From contig NZ_BBUY01000007.1 of the NCBI RefSeq assembly GCF_001590865.1, forward strand, positions 36,761 through 100,760: a stretch of 64,000 nt of DNA, written 5' to 3'. Both the position numbers and the translations under genes were made by a program. The notes below the pieces were generated by a model that saw nothing but the letters and a program-made list of their open reading frames with translations, had not been told where the DNA came from and ran no database searches. The DNA comes from Streptomyces sp. NBRC 110611 (GTDB lineage: Bacteria; Actinomycetota; Actinomycetes; Streptomycetales; Streptomycetaceae). Of the stretch, positions 16,582 to 24,880 are shown piece by piece; positions within the stretch are counted from its first letter, which is position 1; each line of letters begins with the position of its first letter.

Positions 16582-17205
16582 TCAGCCCGTCGGTGGCACC
16601 GTGGCTCCGCCGACCGCGGCCGACCGCTTCTCCGCCCGCCGCGCCCGACGGCGCCGCAGGTACCGGCGGATCCGCGACCACAGCACGATCACCAGCGTGA
16701 TGCCGGCGGCCAGTAGTACGCCCGCGATGACCGCGGCGGCCACGGGATGGAAGACCGCGAAGGCGATGATCCCGGCGACGCCCAGGTCCTCGAGGACGCT
16801 CACCACGATGTTGCTGGCAGGCTCCGGCGAGGTGTTCACCGCGATCCGCATACCCGCCTTGACCAGGTGGCTCAGCAGCGCCGTGGAGCCGCCCACGGCA
16901 CCCGCCGCCAGCTCGGGCAGCGAGCCCTGGTGCCCGGCGAGCAGCGCCGCCACCACCCCGCCGGCGACCGGCCGGATCACCGTGTGCACGGCGTCCCAGA
17001 CCGAATCCACATAGGGGACCTTGTCGGCGACCGCCTCGCACAGGAAGAGCACCCCGGCCACGATCAGCACATCGGGGCGCTGCAGCGCCGCCGGCACCTC
17101 GTCGCTGACACCGGTCACGCCGAGCACACCGAAGAGCAGGACCACGGCATAGGCGTTGATCCCGCTCGCCCAGCCACTGGTGAAGACCAAAGGAAGTACG
17201 GACAC
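16582..17205 (-). CDS. DUF4126 family membrane protein
   Basis: The 207-residue protein has five to six hydrophobic segments. It has the DUF4126 pattern: TSGWASGINAYAVVLLFG at the N-terminus, LFLCEAVADKVPYVDSVWD near 56, and GGSTALLSHLVKAGMR with NTSPEPASNI near 105-130. The C-terminus is strongly basic (RIRRYLRRRRARRAEKR), so it faces the cytoplasm. The molecular function of the family is unknown. A palindrome with TGAGTA half-sites lies about 60 bases upstream of its start and is the best candidate operator. Confidence 0.85.
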   Translation of the reverse strand: MSVLPLVFTSGWASGINAYAVVLLFGVLGVTGVSDEVPAALQRPDVLIVAGVLFLCEAVADKVPYVDSVWDAVHTVIRPVAGGVVAALLAGHQGSLPELAAGAVGGSTALLSHLVKAGMRIAVNTSPEPASNIVVSVLEDLGVAGIIAFAVFHPVAAAVIAGVLLAAGITLVIVLWSRIRRYLRRRRARRAEKRSAAVGGATVPPTG

Positions 17206-17257
17206 GACGGAGATCGTAGGCCGCGCCGCGGCCCTCTTGGTGCCCGGTGCTCAGGTT

Positions 17258-17289
17258 TGAGTATCCGTACTCAGACGCCCAGATGAGTA
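17258..17289. promoter_or_regulatory. Palindromic operator candidate TGAGTA-N4-TACTCA plus half-site
   Basis: TGAGTATCCGTACTCA (17258-17273) is a perfect 6+6 palindrome. A third direct half-site TGAGTA follows at 17284-17289, 26 bp from the first. It is centred about 60 bp upstream of the minus-strand DUF4126 start, a plausible operator position. The regulator is unknown. Confidence 0.55.
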
Positions 17290-17399
17290 GGTACGCGGAT
17301 GGGCCGGCAGCGGCCCGGACGGAAGAGTGGGAGCCACGGAAGGGAAGCGGCACCGCACCGCCGGCACGGGGCGGCGGAACGGCGCGGTTCCCGTCCGTG

Positions 17400-17460
17400 A
17401 CGGGGGAGCACGGGGGAAGTACGGGGGCTCCACGGGGGAGTACGGGGGAGCACGGGGGAA
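17400..17460 (+). repeat. Six G5 runs at 10-11-bp spacing
   Basis: ACGGGGGAGC-type units repeat six times with a period of one helical turn. The runs satisfy the simple G-quadruplex pattern (four or more G3+ tracts with loops of 7 or less) on the plus strand. Confidence 0.8.
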
Positions 17461-17588
17461 GCGCTGTCCTGGTCGGATCGATGGGGGAACGATCCGCGCC
17501 AGGGCAGCGCGCTTTCTTCGCGGTTTTCCGGCGCGGGCCCATGAGAGCGCGCCCCCCGGTACCCGGCCGCTGCCCGGCCGTGAGGGCC

Positions 17589-18203
17589 CTACGAGGGGCG
17601 GCCGCTGACCCGCCCCTGCAAGAGCCTCGACAGCGCGGCGTGCACCTCGTCGATGGACCGGTCCGGCTGGTACGACTGCCAGTCCAGGGCGGCCACCAGC
17701 ACCATCCCGAACAGCGCCGAGGCGGTCAGCGGGATGTCGATCTCCTCGCTCAGCTCCCCGTCGGCCACTGCCTCCCGCAGCACGTCCTCCACCACCGTGA
17801 TGGCCCGTCCGCGCACCACCATCAGCGTCGACTGCCAGGCCCGGTTCGTGCGCCACAGCTCGGCGACGTACAGCTGGGTGAGCGCCGGGTAGCGGGAGAT
17901 GAAGTCCAGGCCGGCCCGGATCATCGCGTCCAGCGCGTCGATCCGGCCGCCGCCGCGCGCGGCGACCTCCTCCGAGGCCGTCTGCAAGGAGGTCGCCAGC
18001 AGCTCGATGCCGTGCCGCAGCAACTCCTCGAAGAGGACGTTCTTGCTCGCGAAGTTGTAGTAGACGGTGCCCTTCGCGACGCCCGCCCGCTCGGCGATCT
18101 CGTCCACGGTGGTGGACGAGAAGCCCTGTTCGGCGATGAGCGTGACCGCGGCCTCGAAGAGCTTGCGCCGGGTGGCGTCGCGGCGTGTAGTGGAGCTGTC
18201 CAT
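17589..18203 (-). CDS. TetR/AcrR family transcriptional regulator
   Basis: The 204-residue protein has the TetR helix-turn-helix at residues 9-55: RKLFEAAVTLIAEQGF, TTVDEIAERAGVAKGTVYYNF. The rest is an all-helical ligand and dimerisation domain. The ATG at 18203 is chosen over an upstream ATG at 18242 because it gives the usual short leader and sits next to the helix. Its ligand is unknown. It faces away from the HEPN gene, and its own promoter lies in the 215-bp divergent gap before 18419, where autoregulation would be expected. Confidence 0.9.
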   Translation of the reverse strand: MDSSTTRRDATRRKLFEAAVTLIAEQGFSSTTVDEIAERAGVAKGTVYYNFASKNVLFEELLRHGIELLATSLQTASEEVAARGGGRIDALDAMIRAGLDFISRYPALTQLYVAELWRTNRAWQSTLMVVRGRAITVVEDVLREAVADGELSEEIDIPLTASALFGMVLVAALDWQSYQPDRSIDEVHAALSRLLQGRVSGRPS

Positions 18204-18418
18204 GTGGGTGATTGTGCCGGTCACCGCGGAGCGTGTGTGCACAGCTCCTCGTCGTCCGGCTGCCGTGGCCGCCGCCCGCCGCCGCCTCGCGCGCCGACGT
18301 GCAGGTCAGGACCGATTGTCAGTGGCGTGCCTCACGATGGGGGCAACGGTCCGGATCGGCATTCGATCCTGAATCGCCGTTCGGCCCCGAACCGGCATGC
18401 GACGACAGGAGGTTCGTC

Positions 18419-18904
18419 ATGGCAGCTCGTCCCCACCGGGGCAGCTCCGCTGCGTACGGTCCCCCGAGCGATGTCCACCCCGTCCTGCGCAGAGCGACCG
18501 CACCACGCGCCGCCCTCGATCTGCTCGCCCAGGCCCAGCAGGGCCTCGACGAAGCGCGGCATCTCGAAACCCCCAACGAGCGGTTCGCCACGGCGCATCT
18601 GGCCGCGCTGCGCACCGCCGCCGCGGTCCTGGCCGTGCGCGGCCGGCCGGAGGCCACCGCGCGCGGCCGGCAGCGTATCCGCAGTGCATGGGAGGTCCTC
18701 CCCGAGGTCGCTCCCGAACTCGCCGAGTGGAGCGCCCTGTTCGCCGCCGGCGCCGGGCGTCGCGCCAGGGCCGAGGCCGGCATAGCCGGCGCGGCCGGCC
18801 GCCGCGATGCCGACGATCTCCTCCGTGACGCCGCGCTGTTCCTGCGCCTGGCGGAGCGCATGCTGCTCCTCCAGCCGTCCCTGCCGCCTCAGCGGGCGGG
18901 GTGA
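18419..18904 (+). CDS. SAV_6107-type HEPN domain protein
   Basis: The 161-residue all-helical protein resembles the actinobacterial SAV_6107 HEPN family: ALDLLAQAQQGLDEA near 32, then AHLAALRTAAAVLAVRGRPE near 59, and LRDAALFLRLAERMLL near the C-terminus. The segment RFATAH (Arg 55 to His 60) fits R-x4-H, the RNase signature of catalytic HEPN proteins. The ATG follows AGGAGG by about 7 bases. No cognate MNT nucleotidyltransferase partner is adjacent; a methyltransferase gene lies 208 bases downstream. Ribonuclease activity is possible but unproven. Confidence 0.78.
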   Translation: MAARPHRGSSAAYGPPSDVHPVLRRATAPRAALDLLAQAQQGLDEARHLETPNERFATAHLAALRTAAAVLAVRGRPEATARGRQRIRSAWEVLPEVAPELAEWSALFAAGAGRRARAEAGIAGAAGRRDADDLLRDAALFLRLAERMLLLQPSLPPQRAG

Positions 18905-19112
18905 GCGGGATGAGCGGGTTGAGCGGCGTGACCGGAAGCACGGAGCGGGGGTCCCGCGGGGAGAAGGGGAAGGAAAGGGGAAGAGTGCCCGGCCATGCGC
19001 CTCCCGTTCCCTCGGACGGTTCCCCGGACCGCTCCGCGATCGGCGGATGGCGCGGGACGGAATAGGGTGGTGGGCAACTGGATGTTCATGCCCCCGCGAG
19101 GAGCCACCCGCC

Positions 19113-19868
19113 GTGTCTGACCTGCTGCGCCCGCGCGCATCCCTTCGTACCGCCGTGGTCTGGGAGGTCCTCAAGGACGCCCTGGAGCGCCGGGGCAAGG
19201 CGGCCGGGCGCGACGCCCTGGACGTCCTCGACACCGGCGGCGGCACCGGCAACTTCGCCGTGCCGGTCGCCCGCCTCGGACACCGCGTCACCGTTGTCGA
19301 CCCCAGCCCCAACGCGCTCTTCGCCCTGGAGCGCCGCGCCGCCGAGGCCGGCGTCGCCGACCGGGTACGCGGCGTCCAGGGCGACGCCCGCGGCCTCTTC
19401 GACGTCGTCGAGCGCGGCGGCTACGACACCGTGCTCTGCCACGGCGTGCTGGAGTACGTCGACGACCCGGCCGAGGGGGTCCGTAACGCCGTCGACGCCC
19501 TGCGCCCGGCCGGCACCCTCAGCCTGCTCGCCGCGGGCCTGGGCGGCGCGGTGCTGGCCCGTGCCCTCGCCGGCCACTTCACCGAGGCCCGCCGGGCCCT
19601 CACCGACCCCGCCGGACGCTGGGGCGAGGGTGACCCGATGCCTCGCCGGTTCACCGCCGACCAGCTCACCGACCTGGTCTCCGCCACCGGCCTGCAGGTC
19701 GGCTCGGTGCACGGCGTACGGATCTTCGCCGACCTGGTTCCCGGCGTGCTGGTCGACACCGAGCCGGGTGCCGTGGACGCGCTGCTGAAGCTGGAGGCGG
19801 CCGCCGCCGAGCAGCCCGCGTTCCACTCCGTGGCCACTCAGCTGCACGTGCTCGCCGAGCGCGACTGA
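19113..19868 (+). CDS. SAM-dependent class I methyltransferase
   Basis: The 251-residue protein has the class I fold: motif I LDTGGGTGNFAVPVA near residue 32-46, VTVVDPSPNAL (acidic motif II) near 53-63, GDARGLFDVV near 88-97, and the motif IV-like VLCHGVLEYVDD near 106-117. The arrangement is like the SmtA/CmoA-related methyltransferases conserved in actinobacteria. The GTG at 19113 is preceded by CGAGGAG. The substrate is unknown. It lies between the HEPN gene and DUF3040, probably with its own promoter, since a 208-base gap separates it from the HEPN gene. Confidence 0.82.
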   Translation: MSDLLRPRASLRTAVVWEVLKDALERRGKAAGRDALDVLDTGGGTGNFAVPVARLGHRVTVVDPSPNALFALERRAAEAGVADRVRGVQGDARGLFDVVERGGYDTVLCHGVLEYVDDPAEGVRNAVDALRPAGTLSLLAAGLGGAVLARALAGHFTEARRALTDPAGRWGEGDPMPRRFTADQLTDLVSATGLQVGSVHGVRIFADLVPGVLVDTEPGAVDALLKLEAAAAEQPAFHSVATQLHVLAERD

Positions 19869-20137
19869 CCACGCGGCACCCCGGTCCCCGCGCCGGTCCC
19901 CGCGTGCGGTCGGCCCCAGGCCACCCGATCAGCCGATTCTCCCCGTATGATCGGGGTACGACGTCCCGGCATGACGGACCGGCGGGTGGGGAATGCAGGC
20001 ACCATCACCACCGGCCGGCGCGGCGGCCTGGACAGTGGATTGGCGTCGAGGGGCGGGTTTCACGGGGGCGATTCGCTGCTTATCCTGAAAGGGTCGCATC
20101 CCGGTCGTCCCCCGCGACCGACGAGTAGGAGGACTCC

Positions 20138-20563
20138 GTGCCGCTCTCGGAGCACGAGCAGCGCATGCTCGAGCAGATGGAGCGAGCGCTGTACGCCGAA
20201 GATCCCAAGTTCGCGACAGCGCTTGAGGGAAGCGGGCTGCGTACGTACACCCGGCGACGGGTCTACCAAGCGGTCGCGGGCTTCCTGGTGGGTATCGCCC
20301 TGCTCATGGCCGGAATGGTCGCGCAGCAGATCTGGATCAGCGTGGTGGGCTTCCTCGTCATGCTCGGCTGTGCCGTGCTGGCCGTCACCGGCTGGCGCAA
20401 GGCCCCCAAGCCCGGTGAGCAGCGAGCCGGTGAGCAGCGCGGTGGCGCGGGGCCAGGCGGTGGCGCAGGCGTGCAGGCACGTCAGCCCAAGCAACGCCGC
20501 TCGATGATGAACCGTATCGAGGACCGCTGGCAGCGCCGCCGGGACGAGCAGCAGGGCCACTGA
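20138..20563 (+). CDS. DUF3040 family small membrane protein
   Basis: The 141-residue protein starts with the family hallmark PLSEHEQRMLEQMERALYAEDP. Two membrane helices follow (about 46-63 and 66-83). The C-terminus is Gln/Gly/Arg-rich and cytoplasmic, ending in a charged coil (RIEDRWQRRRDEQQ). GTG start with GGAGGA a few bases upstream. The function is unknown; the family is common near actinobacterial division clusters. A perfect 17-bp-stem terminator follows at 20762-20800. Confidence 0.88.
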   Translation: MPLSEHEQRMLEQMERALYAEDPKFATALEGSGLRTYTRRRVYQAVAGFLVGIALLMAGMVAQQIWISVVGFLVMLGCAVLAVTGWRKAPKPGEQRAGEQRGGAGPGGGAGVQARQPKQRRSMMNRIEDRWQRRRDEQQGH

Positions 20564-20870
20564 GCCCGGACACACGTCCCCCTCTCGGTTCCTGGCCGTT
20601 TCCAGCCGCTTCCAGCCGTTCCTGGGCGTCCTCTCCGCCCTTGTCCGTCGTCCTCGCGCACCACTCTCGTTGTCCGTTGTCGTCGCCCTGCCTCGCTACC
20701 CGGCTGCTCGGCTGCCGGGCAGCTTGCGTCCCGGCGTCTTCGGAATTGCCTTGATTCCTGCGTGCTGCGGCCGCCCGATCCTGTCGGGCGGCCGCAGCAC
20801 ATCACAGGCGGGACCGGGGTGGCGGTACCGATACTCCACCGATACTCCTGTGGCCCGGTGTTCGCCGGTG
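20564..20870. other. 307-bp convergent gap
   Basis: No gene is seen. The gap between DUF3040 (plus) and tgpA (minus) holds the strong shared terminator at 20762-20800 and a short direct repeat (ACCGATACTCC, twice, near 20826-20848). Confidence 0.8.
20762..20800. terminator. Bidirectional terminator between DUF3040 and tgpA
   Basis: Perfect 17-bp arms (20762-20778 and 20784-20800) enclose a 5-base loop. It sits in the convergent gap, so it can stop transcripts from both sides. Confidence 0.88.
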
Positions 20871-23285
20871 CTATGCCCGGAGGGCCGAGGTGGCGCGGCG
20901 TATCGCGGTGGCGGGGCGGCTTGTGCGGCAGCGGAGCAGCAGGGATGTCCAGCGGGCGGAGCAGGACCGGCGGAGGCGGGCGGCGGAGCGCGGGGCGAGT
21001 GTGGCGCGCAGGCGCAGGGAACGGGGCGCGCCGGAGCGCAAGCCGACCCGCACCTGGCGGACGTCCTGGGCGAGGCCCGGCACCGGCCGGGGCCGGGGGG
21101 CGTACAGGACCTGCTCGACCGCCGCCGCAAGGCGGTGTGCCGCGGCGGCGGGACCGGGTTGCAGTTGGCCGATGCGAATGATCCGCTCGGCGGCCCCGCG
21201 CGGGGTCAGCGACTCGTCCGGCGCGATGCCGAAGTCCCACGCGGTGTCGAGCAGCTCCTGCCAGACGGCGAGAGTGCCCGTCGTGGTGTCGCCGCCCGGT
21301 CCGCCGCCCGCCAGCCGCCGGGAGCGCAGGCGCAGCCGCCACAGCGGCGGGACCGCGGGCAGCAGCAGGAGCAGCAGCGCGGCCGATGCGAGGGCGGCCA
21401 CCACCCAGGGGGACAGGCCGCCGTCCGTGGGCGGAGCGGCGGACTCCGCGGGCAGTGCTGCGCACGTCGTCGACGTGCCGGAGCGCTGCTCACCGGGGCC
21501 GCAGGAGGGAGCCGCCGACGGGCTGTCCTCGGGGGGCTCGGCCCGGGAGGGGGCGGGCGCCGGGCGGCTGGGATCGGTCGTGCCCGAGGTGTCGGGGTAG
21601 GCGTAGTCCGGGACACTGCCCCGGCTCGGGGTGGGCTCGAAACGCGTCCAGCCGACGCCCTGGAAGTACAGCTCGGGCCACGCATGCGCGTCCCTGAGGC
21701 CGACCGACGTCGTGCCGTCGGGCTGCCTGGTGCCCGGGGTGAAGCCGACCGCGACCCGGGCGGGTATCCCCAGAGTCCGGGCCATCGCCGCCATCGAGAA
21801 CGAGAAGTGGACGCAGAAACCCTCCCTGTCCCGGAGGAACCGGGTGATGGCCTCGGCACCGCTGCCGGCCTCGACCTCGGTGTCGTAGCGGAACCCGCCG
21901 TCGAGCGCGAACCAGTCCTGGAGCTTGACGGCCTTGGCGTACGCGGTCCGCGCGCCCCGGGTCACCTCGCGGGCGGTGGTCCGTACGACCGCGGGCAGCG
22001 AATCCGGGACCTTGGTGTATTCGCGCAGCAGGTCCTCGGGCGGTGCCGGGGCACCGGCCAGCTGCCGGGCGGTGGGCCGCACCTGCAGGCTCTCGACCTG
22101 GTATTGCAGTCCACGGGTGTTCTGCCCCCGGTCGCCGACGAGCGTGCGGCCCTGGGGTTCGTAGCGCCAGCGGCCGGAGATGTCCACCCGGGACGCCGGG
22201 TAGGGGAGCGGCAGCCAGTTCTGCGCGTACCACGGTGCGGTGGAGAGGGAGGTGGTGATCCGGTCGCGGTCGACCGCGGAGCTCAGACCGGCCGGCTCCG
22301 GGAGCTGCTCGGGGACGTCGGTGACCGTGCGCTCGGACGGTTTCCACGCCACGCCGTCGAACTGGTCGAGGGCGACTATCCGCAGGTACAGGTCGCGGGT
22401 GTCGGCGGCCGTGGTGCGGTAGTTGAGGACCTGCCGGTCCTCGGGCTGGTTGAGGCTGTCCTGCAGCGACACCAGCGGGTTGACCGCGGAGATCGTGCCG
22501 CCCCCGCCTCCCGGGCCGCGGCCGCCGCCGGGGCCCCCGATCAGCCCGCCGCCCAGGGAGGGCAGCAGGGCGGGCACCGCCACCGCGATGCCGAGTACCA
22601 GGGCGCCGATCCGGCGGCCCGTACGTACCGGGGCGAGCGCCGGCCCGGCGGCCCCGGCGGCGAAACCCGGCCCGCCTCCCGGCCGGTCGGCGCCGCCGAA
22701 CACCCGGCCCCACTGGGAGAGCCGGTCCCGGCCCTCGGCCAGCAGGAGCAGCAGGTAGCCGGCCGCCGCGACCAGGAACCACAGCCAGCCCGCGCCGCCC
22801 CGGGAGAGCCCCGCCGCCACCGAGTACAGCGCGAGCAGTGGCAGCCCGGCGGGCGCGGCGCTGCGGTACGTGACCGCCAGCGCGTCCACGATCAGGCCGA
22901 TGACCAGGACGCCCGCCACCAGCAGCAGCCGGATACCGGGGGTGAGCGGGGCGGGGATGGCATAGCGGCCGACGTCCCGGACGCCGTTCTGCAGCAGCCG
23001 GCCGAACTCCGCCATCGCGTCCGGGCCCGGGACCAGGCCGAGGATCGCCTCGGCCGGGGTGAAGAGCACGGTCACCAGCAGGAGGGCGACCAGGACCTGG
23101 GCGGCGATGGTGAGCGGCGCGGAGAGCGGGGCCCGGCGGGCCAGTGCGCCCACGCCGGTGACGACCGCCAGCAGCGCCGCCGCCTGGAAGATCCAGGTGA
23201 TCGGGTTCACCAGCGGCAGCAGCGCACTGGCGGCACACAGAGTGGCCGCCATCGCACACAGCGCCAGCCGCGCCCGGCCACTCAT
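20871..23285 (-). CDS. TgpA-type transglutaminase-like membrane protein
   Basis: The 804-residue protein has a run of about seven N-terminal membrane helices (to about residue 220), a periplasmic-side transglutaminase-core domain, a Pro/Ser-rich linker and one more helix near residue 605-625. The catalytic triad is visible: Cys in REGFCVHFS, His in DAHAWPEL and Asp/Glu region WTRFEPTP. A DUF4129-like C-terminal part follows. The ATG at 23285 overlaps the DUF58 stop (ATGA). It is the last gene of a moxR-DUF58-tgpA operon. Its substrates are unknown, and it lies on the opposite strand from the division cluster. Confidence 0.88.
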   Translation of the reverse strand: MSGRARLALCAMAATLCAASALLPLVNPITWIFQAAALLAVVTGVGALARRAPLSAPLTIAAQVLVALLLVTVLFTPAEAILGLVPGPDAMAEFGRLLQNGVRDVGRYAIPAPLTPGIRLLLVAGVLVIGLIVDALAVTYRSAAPAGLPLLALYSVAAGLSRGGAGWLWFLVAAAGYLLLLLAEGRDRLSQWGRVFGGADRPGGGPGFAAGAAGPALAPVRTGRRIGALVLGIAVAVPALLPSLGGGLIGGPGGGRGPGGGGGTISAVNPLVSLQDSLNQPEDRQVLNYRTTAADTRDLYLRIVALDQFDGVAWKPSERTVTDVPEQLPEPAGLSSAVDRDRITTSLSTAPWYAQNWLPLPYPASRVDISGRWRYEPQGRTLVGDRGQNTRGLQYQVESLQVRPTARQLAGAPAPPEDLLREYTKVPDSLPAVVRTTAREVTRGARTAYAKAVKLQDWFALDGGFRYDTEVEAGSGAEAITRFLRDREGFCVHFSFSMAAMARTLGIPARVAVGFTPGTRQPDGTTSVGLRDAHAWPELYFQGVGWTRFEPTPSRGSVPDYAYPDTSGTTDPSRPAPAPSRAEPPEDSPSAAPSCGPGEQRSGTSTTCAALPAESAAPPTDGGLSPWVVAALASAALLLLLLPAVPPLWRLRLRSRRLAGGGPGGDTTTGTLAVWQELLDTAWDFGIAPDESLTPRGAAERIIRIGQLQPGPAAAAHRLAAAVEQVLYAPRPRPVPGLAQDVRQVRVGLRSGAPRSLRLRATLAPRSAARLRRSCSARWTSLLLRCRTSRPATAIRRATSALRA

Positions 23286-24880
23286 AGTGCACCCTTGCTT
23301 GGCTTGGAGCCGTGCCCGTACGCAGCGTGCCCGTACGCCGCATCCCCGTACCCCGCGTGCCCGTACGCCGCGTCTCCGTACGTCCCGTGGACGCCCGTCG
23401 CGTCCACGTTTCCGCCCACGTTTCCGCCCACGTTTCCGCCTACGTTCCCATCCACGCTCCCGTTCCCGCTCCTCTTCATGGCCGCCTCCAGGCCATCCGC
23501 CGCGGGGCGGTTCCCGGGCCGCCGGTCGGGTCCGTCGCCTCCGCCGGGCCCGTCGCCCGGGCGGTCCGCCGCCGTCCGCCACAGGTCGGCGAGGGCATCG
23601 CCGGGCCGGACCGGCAGGGCCGTCCAGCCGGCCCTGCGCAGCAGCCGCAGCCGCTCCGCCACCGGGACCTGCCCGGCGGAGAACCTGATGCCGCCGGGGC
23701 CCCGGCTCCAGGCGTCGCCGTCCAGGACGAAGGCGATCGCCGCGCCACTGCCGCGGCGCATCCGGCCGGCGACCGCGGCCTGCTCCTCGTCCAGATCGCC
23801 GAAGAAGGCCACCAGCAGCCCTTCGCCGCCGCGCAGCACGTCGTGCGCGGCCGAGAGCCCGTCCTCCGCCGAGTGCTCCACGACAGCGAGGGTGTCCAGC
23901 ACCAGGCCCACGGCATCGGCGGACGTCGTGCCGCTCGCGAAGCCACCGGTGACGTCCGGGCCCGGCACGGTGTCGCCGGTGTCGGTCAGCAGACGTACCG
24001 ACACGCCGCGCTCCAGCAGGTGCACCACGGTCGAGGCGGCGGCCGACACCGCCCATTCGAAGGCCGCGTCGGGGCCGCTCCCGGGGTGGGCGGTGTCGCG
24101 GGTGTCGAGCAGGACCGTGCAGCGGGCCTGCTGCGGCTGCTCCTCGCGGCGGACCATCAGCTCTCCGTGGCGCGCCGTGGACCGCCAGTGGATCCGGCGC
24201 AGATCGTCGCCGTGCCGGTAGCCGCGCGGGATGACATCGTCGTCGCCGGCCAGTGCCGGCGAGTGCCGCCGCCCTTCGCCGTACGCCGTGGCCTCGCCCC
24301 CCGGCCGGACCGCCGGCAGTGGCTCGACCCGGGGCACCACCGTCAGGGTGTCGAAGGCGCTGAAGGAACGGGTCAGCCGGCACATGCCGAACGGGTCGGA
24401 CAGCCGCAGCTGCAGCGGACCCAGCGGATAGCGGCCGCGCAGGTCGGAGCGGACGCGGTAGGAGACCTCGCGGTGGCCGCCGGCCTCGACGCGGTCCAGG
24501 ACGAAGCGCGGCCGGGGCCCGAGGACGTACGGCACCCGGTCCTGGAGCATCAGCACGCCCGTGGGCAGCCGGGAGATGTTCTCCACCCGCAGCCGGACCC
24601 GGGACTCGGCGCCCACGGGCACCCGGGCGGGGGAGAGCGTACGGCTGCCCGCGACGCGGTAGCGGGTGCGGTGCAGGACCAGGACGCACACCAGCGGCAG
24701 CGCGGCGAGCAGCAGCCCGACCCGCAGCAGATCCGGCTGCCCGAGGAGGTACGAGCACGCCGCGGCGGCCGTCCCGGCCGCCAGGAACGACCTGCCCCGT
24801 GTCGTCAGCCCCCCGAGGGCCGTCCGCAGCCCGCCCCGCTCCGGTGTGCCCTCGTCCGCCCCGCTCCCCCCGCCGGTCAT
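23282..24880 (-). CDS. DUF58 domain protein with repetitive C-terminal tail
   Basis: The 532-residue protein has two N-terminal membrane helices (about 20-60), a beta-rich segment, and the DUF58 motif GDDLRRIHWRSTARHGELMVR near residue 217-237 (RRIHWRSTARHG core), followed by a VWA-like fold. The tail (about 470-532) is made of GGNV repeats and YGHAxYGDAA repeats encoded by 12- and 15-bp tandem units. DUF58 proteins work with MoxR ATPases in complex maturation. Start ATG 24880 overlaps the moxR stop by one base (TGATG); its own stop overlaps the tgpA start. Confidence 0.88.
   Translation of the reverse strand: MTGGGSGADEGTPERGGLRTALGGLTTRGRSFLAAGTAAAACSYLLGQPDLLRVGLLLAALPLVCVLVLHRTRYRVAGSRTLSPARVPVGAESRVRLRVENISRLPTGVLMLQDRVPYVLGPRPRFVLDRVEAGGHREVSYRVRSDLRGRYPLGPLQLRLSDPFGMCRLTRSFSAFDTLTVVPRVEPLPAVRPGGEATAYGEGRRHSPALAGDDDVIPRGYRHGDDLRRIHWRSTARHGELMVRREEQPQQARCTVLLDTRDTAHPGSGPDAAFEWAVSAAASTVVHLLERGVSVRLLTDTGDTVPGPDVTGGFASGTTSADAVGLVLDTLAVVEHSAEDGLSAAHDVLRGGEGLLVAFFGDLDEEQAAVAGRMRRGSGAAIAFVLDGDAWSRGPGGIRFSAGQVPVAERLRLLRRAGWTALPVRPGDALADLWRTAADRPGDGPGGGDGPDRRPGNRPAADGLEAAMKRSGNGSVDGNVGGNVGGNVGGNVDATGVHGTYGDAAYGHAGYGDAAYGHAAYGHGSKPSKGAL
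23316..23390 (-). repeat. Five copies of a 15-bp coding repeat in the DUF58 tail
   Basis: CCGTACGCCGCGTNC-type units begin at 23316 and every 15 bp after, encoding Tyr-Gly-His/Asp-Ala repeats near the C-terminus. The array starts about 30 bases from the tgpA start codon. Confidence 0.85.
23405..23452 (-). repeat. Four copies of a 12-bp coding repeat in the DUF58 tail
   Basis: CACGTTTCCGCC occurs at 23405, 23417 and 23429, with a diverged fourth copy. On the coding strand it encodes GGNV repeats. Confidence 0.85.

Larger units (their letters stand above)
17206..17588. other. 383-bp non-coding gap: operator-like palindrome and G-rich array
   Basis: No credible gene is seen. The DUF4126 end contains a 16-bp palindrome (17258-17273) with a further half-site at 17284. 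The TetR end contains a 10-bp-periodic G-run array (17400-17460). The DUF4126 promoter is expected here, while the TetR gene ends at 17589 on the same strand. Confidence 0.7.

Noticed and set aside
19941..19956. Promoter or terminator CCCCG-TATGAT-CGGGG before DUF3040
   Set aside because: It has a -10-like TATGAT inside a 5-bp palindrome, but no -35 match, and it is too short for a firm call either way.
20670..24221. A 1183-residue plus-strand open frame
   Set aside because: It lies antisense to tgpA and DUF58 and has no recognisable domain.
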